Of a DNA stretch of 64,000 nt, positions 34,961 through 46,734 are shown piece after piece. The stretch's first letter is position 1. Each line of letters opens with the position of its first letter. Under the pieces are notes generated by a model, which searched no databases, was not told the origin of the DNA, and saw only the letters and a list, made by a program, of their open reading frames with translations. The stretch lies in assembly GCA_007922225.1 (NCBI GenBank), contig ML680053.1:22380379-22444378 (forward strand), read 5' to 3'. This DNA comes from Emydura subglobosa (taxonomy: Eukaryota > Chordata > Testudines > Chelidae). The translations under genes and the position numbers were made by a program.

Positions 34961-35540
34961 GTTCCCTGTAAACCCTATGTTCATCATTTGCATATGGTTG
35001 TGATATTTCATTCACAGCATGGCTTGTAAGGTATCATATGAAAAGTCATGATCTGCTGAAACTCATTGTTCTGTCAAAATATGTATATCATTAGTGTGTA
35101 GGAAGTTATGAGATTTTGCTGTGTGGTTGTTATTGAAATCTGCTGGCACTTTGGGAGACACCCACTGGCTGCTTTCCAGTGACAACAAAGGTGGTGACCT
35201 ACACCCAAAAGAGTGTTAAACAACCAGCACGAGCCGTTGACCAGCAGGGGAATTGTAAACAAGAAATTCTGTAAGAGTCAGTTGTACAACCATCACACAA
35301 TGGGGATTGCTCAACTTTGTGATTCAGCAAAGCCCATCAGCACATGCCTGGGCCAGTATCTTCCCACGGACATGAACTGAGGATATAAAATAAGGGACAG
35401 GAGCACCAGGAGATCACCTCTGGAGTTTTGAACTTTTGGTAAATTATGCAAAATATTTGCAACTTTTTGAAATACTTCTAGGTATTTTGGTCTCTCCAGG
35501 TGCTTTTAGATTTACTTATAACGGTATATATTAAAAACCT
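34961..35540 (+). repeat. Possible LTR-like interspersed repeat
   Basis: Starts after the CR1 fragment. It includes TATGAGATTTTGCTGTGTGG and a TATAAAA box at 35384-35390 followed by a GAGATCACCTCTGGA segment, an arrangement typical of retroviral-type LTRs. Neither a matching internal region nor a target duplication was seen. Assignment is by resemblance only. Confidence 0.35.
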
Positions 35541-35902
35541 GTTTTGTTATGAACAGTAATAGTTACTTGATGAAAGTCAATACAAATATTAGAATAAGAG
35601 AGCAAAAAGTCAGAAACATTATCTATATTGATTGTGGGGAAGGGCAATGGGATGAAGACAGTGATATGTTGTGTTGAATGATATGGGTGAAGACCAAGCA
35701 AAATGAGAAGGATAATCCTCATTCTCTCAGCAGTCTCATTTTGATGGAATTATTAATGCCTGACATGAAGGATAACTTGTAGCTTTAAAAGACTGTGAAT
35801 ATGATGGTAAGCTTTTTGGACAAACAAACACTTAATTCATTATATTTTTCATGCCTTCTTTATCTCTAATTCAGCAAGGACCATATTTTTTTATAGGCCC
35901 TG

Positions 35903-35924
35903 GCTTTGTGCTATTGGATAAAAG
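35903..35924 (+). repeat. 22-bp exact direct repeat, copy 1
   Basis: A 22-bp word starting GCTTTGTGCTATTGG is repeated exactly at 36835-36856. Both copies follow a TATAGG motif, so they are probably fragments of one tRNA-headed repeat family. Confidence 0.85.
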
Positions 35925-36714
35925 TGAAACAGGTGCATAGCTGATATGGAGGCACAGCAAGTGGAAGTACAGAAAGAGGCTCCTACTTTACCACAGTCTA
36001 TTTCTTTAAGTTATAATTCACATATATAGTTTTTTCCACAACAGCTCTTGGTCTCTATCTACTACATAACATAAAATGCTCTGCTCCATGATAGTGGTCT
36101 GCAGCATGAAGCAGCCATAAAATGCCTTAGCAGATACCTGGCAATTGTTAAAGGATTTAGTCTCCTTCAGTCTTGCAGTCCACTCCGGAGTTTTGAGAGA
36201 AAAGTAAAATGGCAAAAACAGAAAATTCTCCCTTTACAATCAGCTATCTATTCTGTAGTTAAAGAACAGAATCTGACACAGATGACCTAATGTGAAATGC
36301 ATGTGAAAGAAAAATACAGCAGTGGAGATGAGAGAAGTGCTGAAGAAGACCAAAAAGCCATATGTGTTTCCTCTAGGAGGAAAGAAACAGAAAAATGATC
36401 CGCTTTGACTCACTACTGAGCTCAAATCAAATAGTTTCCTTGCTAACTCATCGTTCATAGGGTGGTGCATTCATAGGGTGGTGGTGGTGTGTAAATTAAG
36501 TTTCATGAAAAGTTGGGGAAGGAGAGAAAGGTTCAGTTATGGGATAGCCATGTAGAAAAGAAAAGTTGCCAATATCGTGATTAGTGCTAGCCAGAAAACC
36601 GGAATTCTATTTTCTGAAAAATTTTGAGGTTTCAGAATCTGTTTTTGTTTTCCATTGCAAAGGAAGATCTTATGATTTTATTTTATTTCATTTCATTTTT
36701 TTGCAACAAAGCCA

Positions 36715-36860
36715 TGACACCTACTCTAAAACAGGCAATAGCCCAGTGGTTAGGGCACTCACTTGGTCTATGGGAAACCCCGTTTCAAGTCCCCCTCTGA
36801 ATCATTCAAAGACCATCTTTCTCTATAGGTTGTAGCTTTGTGCTATTGGATAAAAGATAT
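36715..36860 (+). repeat. tRNA-derived SINE-like repeat
   Basis: An A-box match TAGCCCAGTGG (36739-36749) and a B-box-like GTTTCAAGTC (36782-36791) are about 43 bp apart, the spacing of a tRNA-type RNA polymerase III promoter. They are followed by a pyrimidine-rich CATCTTTCTCTATAGG stretch and the 22-bp shared word. No tRNA gene is intact. Confidence 0.6.
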
Positions 36861-36986
36861 TTTGTTGGGTTTTTTTAAGTGACATTGTTTTGACTTTTTA
36901 AAATGAAATTAATGAGACTCCCCATCATGCCTGGTGACTCAACAGCCCTGCTTCCAAACTCCTGTCCCCAGCTTGAGAGGCTGTAA

Positions 36987-37893
36987 GGCCCAGATCCACA
37001 AACGTACTTCAGCATCTAAACCCCAAATTTAGGTGCCTAACTCCGTCCACTGTGATCCACAAAACTGCTCCTAACCCTAACCTTACCCTGTAGGTGCATA
37101 AAGTCACTCGGTGCTAATTTTTCAGGATTAAAGTTCCCCAGGTGCTTATGTTTCTGCCTCTGGGCATATCCACTGCCACCTCACTCTAGGTGTCCAGTCA
37201 CACATCTCCCACCTAAACCCCAGTGCAATCCACAAAAGAGGAGGAATGCCTATCTTCTCTGTGAGGCCCAATCTGCTCAGAGGGAGGTGGTGCCCACCTG
37301 ACTACTTTTAGCCTAATTGTTAGAGCACTCACTTAGGATGCAGGAGAGCCAAGTTCCAGTCCCCCACTCAAACAGAGGTGGAGAAAGGTTTTGAATAGAG
37401 GTCTCCCACATCTCTTAGATGAGTGCCTTAACTCAGGGATACAGGGTATTCTGATGTGGGGCGCCATCTCTCTCTGCTGTTGAAGCTGTTTCACTTTGTA
37501 TCAAAAATTAAATCATCAGGGGGACTGAACTCTGGGTCTCCCACCTCTTTGGGTGCCTTAACTACTGGACTAAAGTGTCACTCTGTCTTTCCAGCCCAGT
37601 GACTATTTATCTGAAATTAACAGCTTCAATAGCAGAGAGGTCAGCTCTCAAATGGTTTAGGTGCTTAAGCTGCATGACTCCAGAAAAGGGGTTCCTGGTT
37701 GTGGATGGCAAGCAAAGATGGGGAGGGGCAGGGCTTAGGACATTCCTCTTACCTTCCTTAGCCAACAGATGCCAAGGAGGTACCCTGTATAACATGCTGG
37801 CATTTGTGGATTGCATTCTAATGCACCTTTCTCTCTCCACTTTCATCATATAGGGAGCCTAGGAGCCTAACTCAGGCATTGTGGATCCCAGTG
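36987..37893. mobile_element. 0.9-kb palindromic element with tRNA-like heads
   Basis: The left end GGCCCAGATCCACAAA is preceded by TAA; the right end TTGTGGATCCCAGTG is followed by TTA, giving degenerate terminal inverted repeats. Inside are a sense tRNA-like head (A box TAGCCTAATTG at 37309-37319, B-box-like GTTCCAGTC at 37353-37361) and two antisense relatives at about 37392-37445 and 37520-37580. The GGTGCCTAAC-type words also occur on both strands. It looks like a nonautonomous DNA element built from inverted SINE-like units. Ends are tentative. Confidence 0.45.
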
Positions 37894-37899
37894 TTATTC

Positions 37900-40785
37900 C
37901 TGTGATTTTCTAGGTGCCTAAAAGATTCTGGGCAGAAGCCCTGATAGCATTGGCTGGAGTTTGGGCTTCCTGGATCTGCAGCCACCAGTTGGGGAGGCAG
38001 ATGAGCTGGCGGAAACCAGGCAAATCTGCCTCATTTTGATGGGAACAATATGTTTGCACTGGACAGCAGTGTGATTTTGTTGAAGTGCCATTTTCTGACA
38101 GAAATATTTTGTCAGAAAGATTGTGACTAACTTTAGTATGGGTCAAATTGAGACATTGTATGAGTCTGTTATTAATATTTTATCTCATTTAAATTGTGGG
38201 ACAGGCATATAAAACCTTGTTTTATTGCATTTTAATTCATTTTCCATGTGGAAAATCCTGTGTGTCTGGGCAGGCTATTTTTGTAGCTTAAGTACAATTA
38301 TCAAAATATTTCATAGGATTTATTAAAGTAGGGCCTTGAAAGTTCTTCCAGGCTAACATTCAGCATGGCTAAGAATGTGAGAATGATATAAATTTTATGG
38401 AAAAAATATTTCCATAAGGTAACCTGCTGAGGTAAAAGGTACTTCCTTATAGATCTTTTGAAACACCCTTTACATCTAAGTAGGCTGCCCTTACAAAGAT
38501 AGCCATAGGCTAAAAGTATATAGACAAAAGTGATGCCATCTTCTCTCCGCCCCCCTGAAGCTTTACACAGCTTATCTTTAGAACGTCTTGCATCCATTAC
38601 ACTTAGAAGAAAACTTAATGGATGTAGAAAGTAAATAAAAGGGTTGACATTCAAGTCCCTTGTTTTCTAGGTATGCAGCCTGCCTTCAAGCCAAAGGAAC
38701 ATCTCTGCTAGCTGAAGCCAAGGGCATTCTTTCATCCTTAACCCTGGCTTTCTTATGGTGCCCAGGGCTATGTGAACTGGCATTATGAACGTGAAAAATA
38801 GTTTCAGTAGAAGATGCTAATCATATAAAAACCCATGAGTTTACTTCCCTTACCCAGACATTGCCTGCAGCTCTGACTATCCTTAGCATTTGTACAGCCA
38901 ATTTATTTTTGATTTTCTCTGATTATACATTATTATTTTCAGAACATGGCACAACAGCATATGTCTGACTCATTTTATGTCTACATGACTTCTCTTTTTT
39001 TAAACTAACCGTGAAAAATAACACATGGTATCACCTCTTCCCTCACCCCTACCCTTTCAAGGTAGGTCATAGCTTTAAAATTCCAAGGAAGCACTAATGA
39101 AGTTCTAAAGAAGAACTCAGTTAGAAAAGCACACTAGTTTTAATGTTTATTATTAGTTATTTCATAGGGACACACTGTTTTAACCAAGACCAGGGGCCTC
39201 TTTAACCACAGCCTTGGTATATAATTATTTTGATCTTTCAGCGGTATCCTTTCTGGAACATTTATTAGGAATTGCATTATCCATGTCACTCTACCTTGAA
39301 TAGATAGCAGATTTAAACAAGATATTTCATCATTTGGTAGTGGGATTTTTAAAAATGTTGGCCTACATTTTATGAAAGGGCCTTAACCTGATTCCTGATT
39401 TTGGGGCACAATTAATTGCCTATGGAAATATCAGCACTTAAACATCTAATTACCTGGTCAATAAGTACAATCAGGCAAATGTTTAAATGCTAGAGTATCT
39501 GCACCTACCGTTTTGCACTCATAAAATTGGAAGCTGTTTTTTTAAAAACAAATCAGACCCTTAATTATCTGACTGGCAATAAAAATCAGGCCTTCTTTAT
39601 ATAAGCCAAATGCTGAACTATTTAGTTTCTATTAACATCTTACACAAGCAAAACTTTCATTGACTTCAGTGAGACTTTTGCCTGAGGCTTAAGGAAGAAA
39701 TTCCGTATTTGATCCAATGGGTAAGAGTCACCTCATTTCAAAGAGTCTCTCAATGCCCAGTGCATCACTAAGGGTTTAAGAAGGTTTTAAAGATGCATAG
39801 GACATTGTGCTCTGGGATGAATTTCATCCTATAAAGTGTTTCACTAGCCAAAAGGCTTACTTGATTAGAGTATAGAAAATGTTAAGACACTTCTTGCGTG
39901 GGAGTTTATGGTTATGAATGAACATTGCACATTGTTATATGTATTCTACATAAATAAGTTACTTTATTTGACTGATCAAGTTTAGTATGTGCATGAAAGG
40001 CCTGCCATCCCTGGTGTACTTAAAGATGACATATTGCATCACAAATGACCATTTTTAAGCAAGGGTTTTTTTTTTAAGTGATTTTTTGCCACTGGTGCTG
40101 CTTCTGGGGTATCAGATCTATCATGAACCCTTCTGCTATTCTGACTCATTTACTCCTGGTGGCTCTTCAGTTTCTTTTGTAGCTTTTCCTCTAGCCCTTC
40201 ATCCTTCTACCTCTGCAAGTGCCTCTTGTGCATTCTGCAGTGTTTATGACCGAAGATTGAAGCCCTCTCTACACAAGATTGAGAAAATGTTTCACAAGAC
40301 AGACTAAGCTTGTTATCTTTAGGAATGTTATAGTATGATTTCCTATCCATCAGTTATGGCAAATGAGAAGACTCAGTTCTCTTATCCATTTCTTAAGTGA
40401 GACTCATGACTTCCCTGGCCCAAAGTGTTTGCCTGATTTTTAATTTTCTGCCAGGCATAATCTCAGCCACTGAGTAATTCAATGTTGGTGGAATCATAAC
40501 TTTTCAAAACATGTGTTTATACATTTTTTTTTTAAAATCCAAAAACCAAAACATTCTACTGCACATACTTCTCCCCTGGAGAGAAGATGAGAGAACAAGC
40601 ACATGATATATATTAGTCATGTTGTTCAGTGCACTACTTTAAGGTACTCATACTACAGTGATGAGCATAGTATAAAATATACATAGCATAGATTAGCATT
40701 TCCACTGCTCAACATTCTGAAAATTGATTCATCACTTTTTATAGGGAGTGACATAGTGGTGTTAGCACAGGTGGACTTTTTTTTT
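37900..40785. other. Noncoding stretch, no gene recognised
   Basis: Mostly unique-looking AT-rich sequence. The 117-codon minus-strand frame at 38.30-38.65 kb has no recognisable domain. Possible decayed small palindromes lie at 39.36-39.7 kb. Confidence 0.45.
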
Positions 40786-40787
40786 TA

Positions 40788-40789
<2 letters not shown>

Positions 40790-40818
<29 letters not shown>
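40790..40818. repeat. (TA)n microsatellite
   Basis: A run of about 13 TA dinucleotides inside GTATATATAT...ATATGT. Likely length-polymorphic. Confidence 0.95.
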
Positions 40819-40884
40819 GTTAGATTTTAAAGAAATGCTTACTGTCACCTCTGATGCACATATTTAGATAAGGAACATATCACT

Positions 40885-40950
40885 GCTAAAATCTCTTAAA
40901 ATCTCTAAAATCTCTTAAAATCTCTTAAAATCTGCTTAAAATCTCTTTAA
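40885..40950. repeat. Tandem repeat of TCTTAAAATC units
   Basis: Five to six imperfect copies of a 10-bp unit (AAAATCTCTT with length variants) in about 65 bp. Confidence 0.9.
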
Positions 40951-41077
40951 TTAAGAATTGTTCTAAGGGGAGCTGCTGTCTGTAATTTATATGCATACAA
41001 TCACATTACATGCTGGCAGAATATTACAGAGTCTAAGAGGGACAAAAATATTTCTAGACTGCATAGATGCAAAATAG

Positions 41078-41300
41078 AGTCATAGAGAATCTTAAAATTA
41101 AAGTCCGGAAGGGACCACCAGATCATCTAGTCTGACCTGTACATCACAGACTGCTAGTACCACACTAAACCCAACAATTGAAATTAGACCAAGGTATTAC
41201 AGCTCTCAGGAGATTAAACTATTAAGTGTCACAGGAAAAGAATAGAAGGGTCTGAGGTGCACCAGTGCCTCAGGCCCTTGCAATGGCAGGACATTGATTA
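41078..41300 (-). mobile_element. CR1 3' end relic (antisense)
   Basis: The tail AGAGTCATAGAGAATCTTAAA is followed by GGAAGGGACCACCAGATCAT and CTAGTCTGACCTG, then a decayed 3' UTR. The orientation is minus, since the tail precedes the body on the plus strand. Confidence 0.7.
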
Positions 41301-41304
41301 AGAA

Positions 41305-42735
41305 AGATAAAATGTAGCTGAATAGTTATGTATTATTGAAGTGGTCAGATAAAAAAAGTCCTCCTCATTTAGGTACCTTCATTAAAAGTCGCATACCCTA
41401 TTCTGTGGAACCAAAATAGAATAGTGTAATATAAAAGCTTTCTTCTGAATAAAAAAATGAGTAGACATAATTCTATTGCAACAATAATATCCTAAAGCAC
41501 TGTACAAGACACAAAAGAAGTTTGTCATTGACCTGAAGAGCTCATAGAAAGGAGAGAATATGATCATTTAGTTCACTAGAGGTGACACTGCTTTGTGTGT
41601 GTTTATGCACAATTGTAAAGCTTTACTGATTTATATTCTTTCTTTGTGTGTTATCCTAGTAAGAAATCTCTCTTCTGTATTTCCTTCTTCCTCAGTGAGA
41701 TACTAAAACTCTTTAAAATCACTTCCTTTATCAGGAAAGAAAAAAATACATCTTTAAAATAAGTGTTAAAGGCCAGTATGCAATAGAGATCTCATAAAGG
41801 GGCTTTTTTCTTTACCCATTATATTTCCACCTTACATTTCCTTATGTGAGAGAAACTGTTAAAAAAGAGTGATTTGTTAATTGGTCAGTTTCCAAGAACT
41901 GCCAAGGCAAATAGAGCAGAAAAAGATCCTTCTCCTTATCTTCTGTGATCCCTGTCCCATCATTACCTGCTTGTGCTCCCATCTGCCCACAGAGGGAGAG
42001 AGGAATATACTTGTCAAGTTATTAATGACTTGAATGATGTCTGGAGGGAGCATAACAGCTGAATCACACACTCATTAGTTCACAGCTACGTTTTAGATCC
42101 TAGGCAAGGTATAGATCACACTCACAACATCCTTGTTCTCCTATCTTTTCTCTAAATTCTTGCTATACTAAACTAATTACCAAACACTGATAGTTCAAAC
42201 TTCTTTTTTAAGAGACACTGTGATTCCCCTTGCCTGCTCTGGCCACTGATGGGCACAGTTGGCCCCTCCGGATCTAAATATGAGCCAAAATAATCTAGTA
42301 AAGACTTAAAAAACCCAAAACTCTATAGGAAAGAATCAAGTACACTCAGAATTTGGATATAAAGCTAAGTAATACTGCTACACTAAACTCGACTTCTTTG
42401 AGCAAGGAAATGGAGCCAGCAGACTTCTGGTATTTTAATTAAGAAAATGACAAGTTCCATCCAGATTATTTACAAAGTTATCCATGCACAAAATAAGATA
42501 TGAAGAATAGTGGATTTCTTCACTTCTTACTATGACAAGCTTGACAATGTGCTAGAAAATGGTGACTCAGCCATTGTTGATACCCACCCAAGAAATGTTT
42601 TGCATAAAAGCAAATTTGGCAAATGTTAAAGAGCAACAAATTGGAGACTTAATCAAACCGCTTACAGTTAGTAACATAAAAATGAACACTTTATTTATTT
42701 AAAAATTAACAAAAATTCTGTCTCAGATGTGAATA
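41305..42735. other. Noncoding stretch, no gene recognised
   Basis: No supported feature. Confidence 0.45.
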
Positions 42736-42740
42736 GGACC

Positions 42741-42803
42741 TGATCCAAAGTCCACAAATGTAAAGGGGAGTCTTATTTTTGGTTCCATTGAGCTTTGGCT
42801 CAG
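42741..42803. repeat. Tiny foldback element
   Basis: Left arm CTGATCCAAAGTCC, right arm GAGCTTTGGCTCAG: imperfect 14-bp inverted repeats around about 35 bp. Confidence 0.5.
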
Positions 42804-43249
42804 AAGCTTCGTGCAGATTTTTATAAGGGATTCCTAGGAAAAAATTCTTGTCCACTTTTACACATAAGAAATTTCATATTTTGGATAAAGAGACTCCTAT
42901 CCATGTGACAATCAGCAATTATAATAGTCATGCATTTTGAGTGCATTTTGAGTGACCAACAGTTAAATGGGAGCAGATACTCATAATTTTTGGGGGAAAA
43001 AATCAGGTCACTTTAATGTGTCTCAGGTTGAGCGCACACATTTTTACGTGCCTAAAATCACTAATTTCAAAAATTTAAGTCAAATTTTGTTTTCTCTACA
43101 GTCCCAACCTTTCATTATATTGATTGATTGACAAAAATAATCACAGATGGAGTATCAGATCATGTGAGTTACCAAGTATACATCCTGATCAAAGAAAATT
43201 AAGAACAGTTGGGAAGAAAAACAAGTGAAGATCCATTTACAGAGATTCT

Positions 43250-43500
43250 CAGAGCTTCCTGAAGTTTTTCAGCCAAAACCTTTTTTCAGCTCAAAAATAC
43301 AGCTGAACAAAAAATAGGCTTGAACAAAACATTTTTAATTCAGGTCAAATTTGCTGAATTGTTTCAGTAAAAAAAATATCTGGAAAAAACTTTCATCCAT
43401 GTTTGTGAAACAAGACATTTATTTGAAATACCTTTTACTGAAACTTTATTTTAAAAATCTCAAACCAAAATATTCTGCTTTCAGTCAAACATTTAATAAA
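43250..43500. repeat. AT-rich TTTC/GAAA repeat
   Basis: Blocks such as TTTTTCAGCC, GAACAAAAC, TTTCAGT and GAAACAAG recur in both orientations. Related in style to 8.7 and 49.3-49.8 kb. Limits are uncertain. Confidence 0.35.
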
Positions 43501-43561
43501 ATCCAGTAGATTATTTGCTTCTCCAACTCCCCTGAAATATCTTGCCAGTCAGAATAGGTTT

Positions 43562-43572
43562 GTGTGTGTGTG
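43562..43572. repeat. Short (TG)n run
   Basis: About five TG dinucleotides followed by a T-rich TTTTGTTTTTGTTTT stretch. Confidence 0.8.
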
Positions 43573-43868
43573 TTTTGTTTTTGTTTTATGCTTCTATGGC
43601 ACCAGTAGTGGCCATGGAGAATTTCCAAAGCCATTTCACATTCTGAAAGGGAAGAATTCCATCTCCTCAAAGCCTACAGAGTACCCCTCTACAGAGCCCA
43701 TTTTCTTGGACTTAAAAAAGGAAAGAGGATTTTCAACTAAAAATCAATAACAATTAATTTAAACTGATCTCTATTCCTTTCTGTCACTTGAGTATTCATA
43801 GGTAAATTGTAGTACATGATGAAAGGACAATTATATTTTGCTGCTTTATCTGATGTCTTAGTTTTCTG

Positions 43869-43943
43869 AGGTAGTCTTTATTGACTGAGGTGGTCTGTTT
43901 ATTGACTTTATTGACTGAGCTGGTCTGAAGTGGTCTGTTTTAG
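43869..43943. repeat. Local tandem repeat of TTTATTGACTGAGSTGGTCTG
   Basis: TTTATTGACTGAG occurs twice, TTATTGACTTTATTGACTG overlaps, and TGGTCTG is repeated four times within 75 bp. Slippage duplication. Confidence 0.85.
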
Positions 43944-44189
43944 AAGTTCTGCCTTTTTCTGGTCTAGAAGAGAAATTCTAATGCTTCCCCCCCATCCTCT
44001 GGCAATGATAAAGAAGTTTCCACAAACCACACATAATCCTGGCTACTAAATTGCTCTCTATTATATATAAAGACAAAGAACAAAATTATTTTGTCTGGAT
44101 ACCTATGTTTTTTTGTGTGTGTGGCTTTAAGCCACAAACAACAGGAGAAGACTATAGGGAGGTGTATGGTCCTAGTAGGAGTTTCAGGA

Positions 44190-44845
44190 GGCACTGTTTT
44201 AGATAAAACAAACAATGAAGTTTATTAAGTACAGAAAGATTTTAAGTAATTATAAGCCAGGATAATATGAGTCAGGTTTGATCATGAAGAAACTAACATT
44301 TAGTTTAGAATGAGATTTGCTTAACACTTCAGTAGCTTTACAGTCTTCGATGGTTAATTGTACCACAGGCTGGTTGGTAAGCCCCCAGCCAGGCTCCCCT
44401 CCTCCCCTCCCGTGAGCAGTTTGTCTTGATGTTGTCTTGTAGGTGGATTGCAAGACAGAGCTCCAGAGACAAAAATGTTTCCTCATCACCCCCTGCGGTC
44501 AGGTGATCGGCCATGTCCAGCAATAGGTAGGGTAGCCTTATCAGGTGCTCAGGCCAGTCCATTGTTCCTGTATGCATGCCTCAGCAAAGCGTGAACTGTC
44601 ACTTTGCTTTGTGTTTGCCTGGATCTGTTCAAGCCATGTGAGACACATATTCGGGAATATTACATAGAAGAGTTTCATAACTACGCACGTGACATTGCAA
44701 GAAGCTCGCTATTCTAACAATAATGTTCAGTATGTCATGAGCATTCCAAAAACACCTTACATGACATCCTTTGCATTAAACAATACACAGTTACACTATA
44801 TGGGTGAACATGGGGTACAGCAAGTCACAGGCTTCTACACTGCCT
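44190..44845 (-). repeat. Possible LTR-like repeat (antisense)
   Basis: Read on the minus strand it starts near TGTAGAAGCCTGTGACTTGC and carries an AATAAA polyadenylation signal (complement of 44221-44226) close to its far end, followed by a T-rich stretch. This is the layout of an LTR with R/U5. No internal viral or retrotransposon genes lie beside it. Assignment is tentative. Confidence 0.35.
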
Positions 44846-44849
44846 GGCC

Positions 44850-46190
44850 CATACTATTAAGTTCCCATTGATCCTCAGCAGATAAATTCAAAAGTGTCGC
44901 ATATTTCCCAGCACAGAGAGAGCACATTTATTCATGGGCCTGTTTCTGATCTCACATTAGTGTCAATCAGTAAAATGGCATCTATGTAAACTGATATGAA
45001 AGGAAAATCATGCTATATGTGTTTAATCAGATGACCATTTGATGATAAGGAGAGAGGTTTCTCATCACTTTCAAACTAACATAGACAAATTGGAATGGGG
45101 AAAGGAAGGGTCCTATGACATTGTCATGTTCACTTTTCCATAGCCAATGCCATTCTAATATGGTGATTATAAAGCATTGAAAGCTGAGTATGCTCCTTCA
45201 CATGATCAGGTAATGTGGAACACTGAACAGGGAACTAACATTAAAGGACCTTCTAATTCTTAATCCCTTCTCCTTTATTCCACGAGGTGACCTCGATATA
45301 GTATTGACAACTGTATTCTGAGATGATGTTACATATCCTGCCCTTTGAGCTAGGAAAAGATCTATCAGCATTGTATCAGGTCCATCTTTCATGCCTCAAG
45401 ATGAGACTGATCTATGCCTGGGTAAACTGCTTTGACGATTACAAGATATTTGTCCCTCTAGAGAGATTTAACAAACCCTTCTGTGCTGATCTCCACGGTC
45501 ATTTATTAGAGCACTTGAAAGCAAGTTATTACTTAAGCAGGTAAGTAATTCAGTGGCCTCAGCGAAGCTTCACAAATTTGATGTGACAAACCAAGGTACT
45601 CTTAAGAGGCTCATCAGCCATCAAACTTTCTCATATTGTAGGCCTAAAAACATCTTTCACTAAGGAGCCAACACAGTGAGTTGACATCTAGGTCCTTTGA
45701 AATTAGGAATGAGATCATTCACAGAATTATTGATGAAACAAGCCTGCTTAACTCTCCTCAGTTCAGGAAATGGCTTCCACTTCCTTGCAGCTCCATCTTC
45801 ATAGAATTTCTGTGCAGCAGAGCATAAGGCACCAGCCTCCCTCCTGCTACAATCCTAGCCATCAAATTGTAAAATAAGAAAGGCAGAACAAGGCCGGACA
45901 CACTTCTGTGCCTGTGTGTTTCTAACCTTTAATTCTGAATCACACATTTCAGAAACCTCTGCCGTTTCTGCTACCATTTATAGAATGTGCCTCTGGCACT
46001 GAGCACCAGTAACCAGGGGAAAACTATATCACAGGCTCATTTGTGTAGAGGAATGCAGCCTTCACATTCCATTACTATCTGACCATGTGAAATTTGTGCA
46101 TTAAAACATTTTGGGACTTGGGGTATAGAACTAGCTCAAGGATTGGAAGCAAATATCTGCTTTAGTGTGTATATCCATGTAGGTTATTAT
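44850..46190. other. Noncoding stretch, no gene recognised
   Basis: Opposite-strand frames overlap at 45.2-45.5 kb without motifs. No supported feature. Confidence 0.45.
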
Positions 46191-46194
46191 TTGG

Positions 46195-46315
46195 CATTTG
46201 TAGTGTAGTAGCACCAAGAGACTTCAGCCAGTCTGGTGTCAAATTGTGTTAGGTTCTGTACAAAGGTCTAGTAAGTGACAATCCCTGCTCCAAAGAGCTT
46301 ACAGTTTAAAAATGT
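46195..46315 (-). repeat. MIR-like relic (antisense)
   Basis: TAGGTTCTGTACAAAGGTCT followed by GACAATCCCTGCTCCAAAGA and GCTTACAGTTTAAA, as at 5.1 kb. Confidence 0.6.
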
Positions 46316-46574
46316 ACCTGTTATTTGTTGTGATGCATCACAGTTCATGGCGCTGATCAAAGACTTGCTAGCATAGGCAAGCTGCAAGTTATTTATGGAC
46401 ACCACTTTCCTGTTGGTTTAGCTGTATTGATTTTGAGAATATTAATAGTTTATCATTTCTTTTTTCAAATGGTTTGGAATCTGGTTTATAAATTGATCGT
46501 TTTTTCATATCAAGATTTAAACATGTCAGAAACCAAAGTGTCTCATCCAAAGCCCATTGGAATTAAAGTGCAAT

Positions 46575-46731
46575 GGAGGATTCTTCATCACTAACCATTG
46601 TAAAAACACTGGATTTTTTTCTGTCAAAGATCTGCTCTAGGAATTATTTTGTTGAAGTTCTCTGGCCTATGTTACATGGAAGATCAAGCCAGGATGGTCA
46701 TAATGGTCCCTTCTGGCCTTGGAATCAATGA
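46575..46731 (+). mobile_element. CR1 3' end relic
   Basis: CTCTAGGAATTATTTTGTTG AAGTTCT, then AGGATGGTCATAATGGTCCC and TTCTGGCCTTGGAATCAATGA, is the 3' terminus of an older CR1 subfamily, the same type as the nested copy at 11.67-12.18 kb. Confidence 0.75.
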
Positions 46732-46734
46732 TGG

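Noticed and set aside
36739..36791. Functional tRNA gene
   Set aside because: A- and B-box-like motifs have tRNA spacing, but no cloverleaf with paired acceptor and anticodon stems can be formed; it is a SINE-type head.
40885..40950. CRISPR-like direct repeats
   Set aside because: Units are contiguous 10-bp repeats without spacers, in a vertebrate context; it is a simple tandem repeat.
44190..44845. Endogenous retrovirus with genes
   Set aside because: Only an LTR-like layout is seen; no gag, pol or env reading frame lies on either side.
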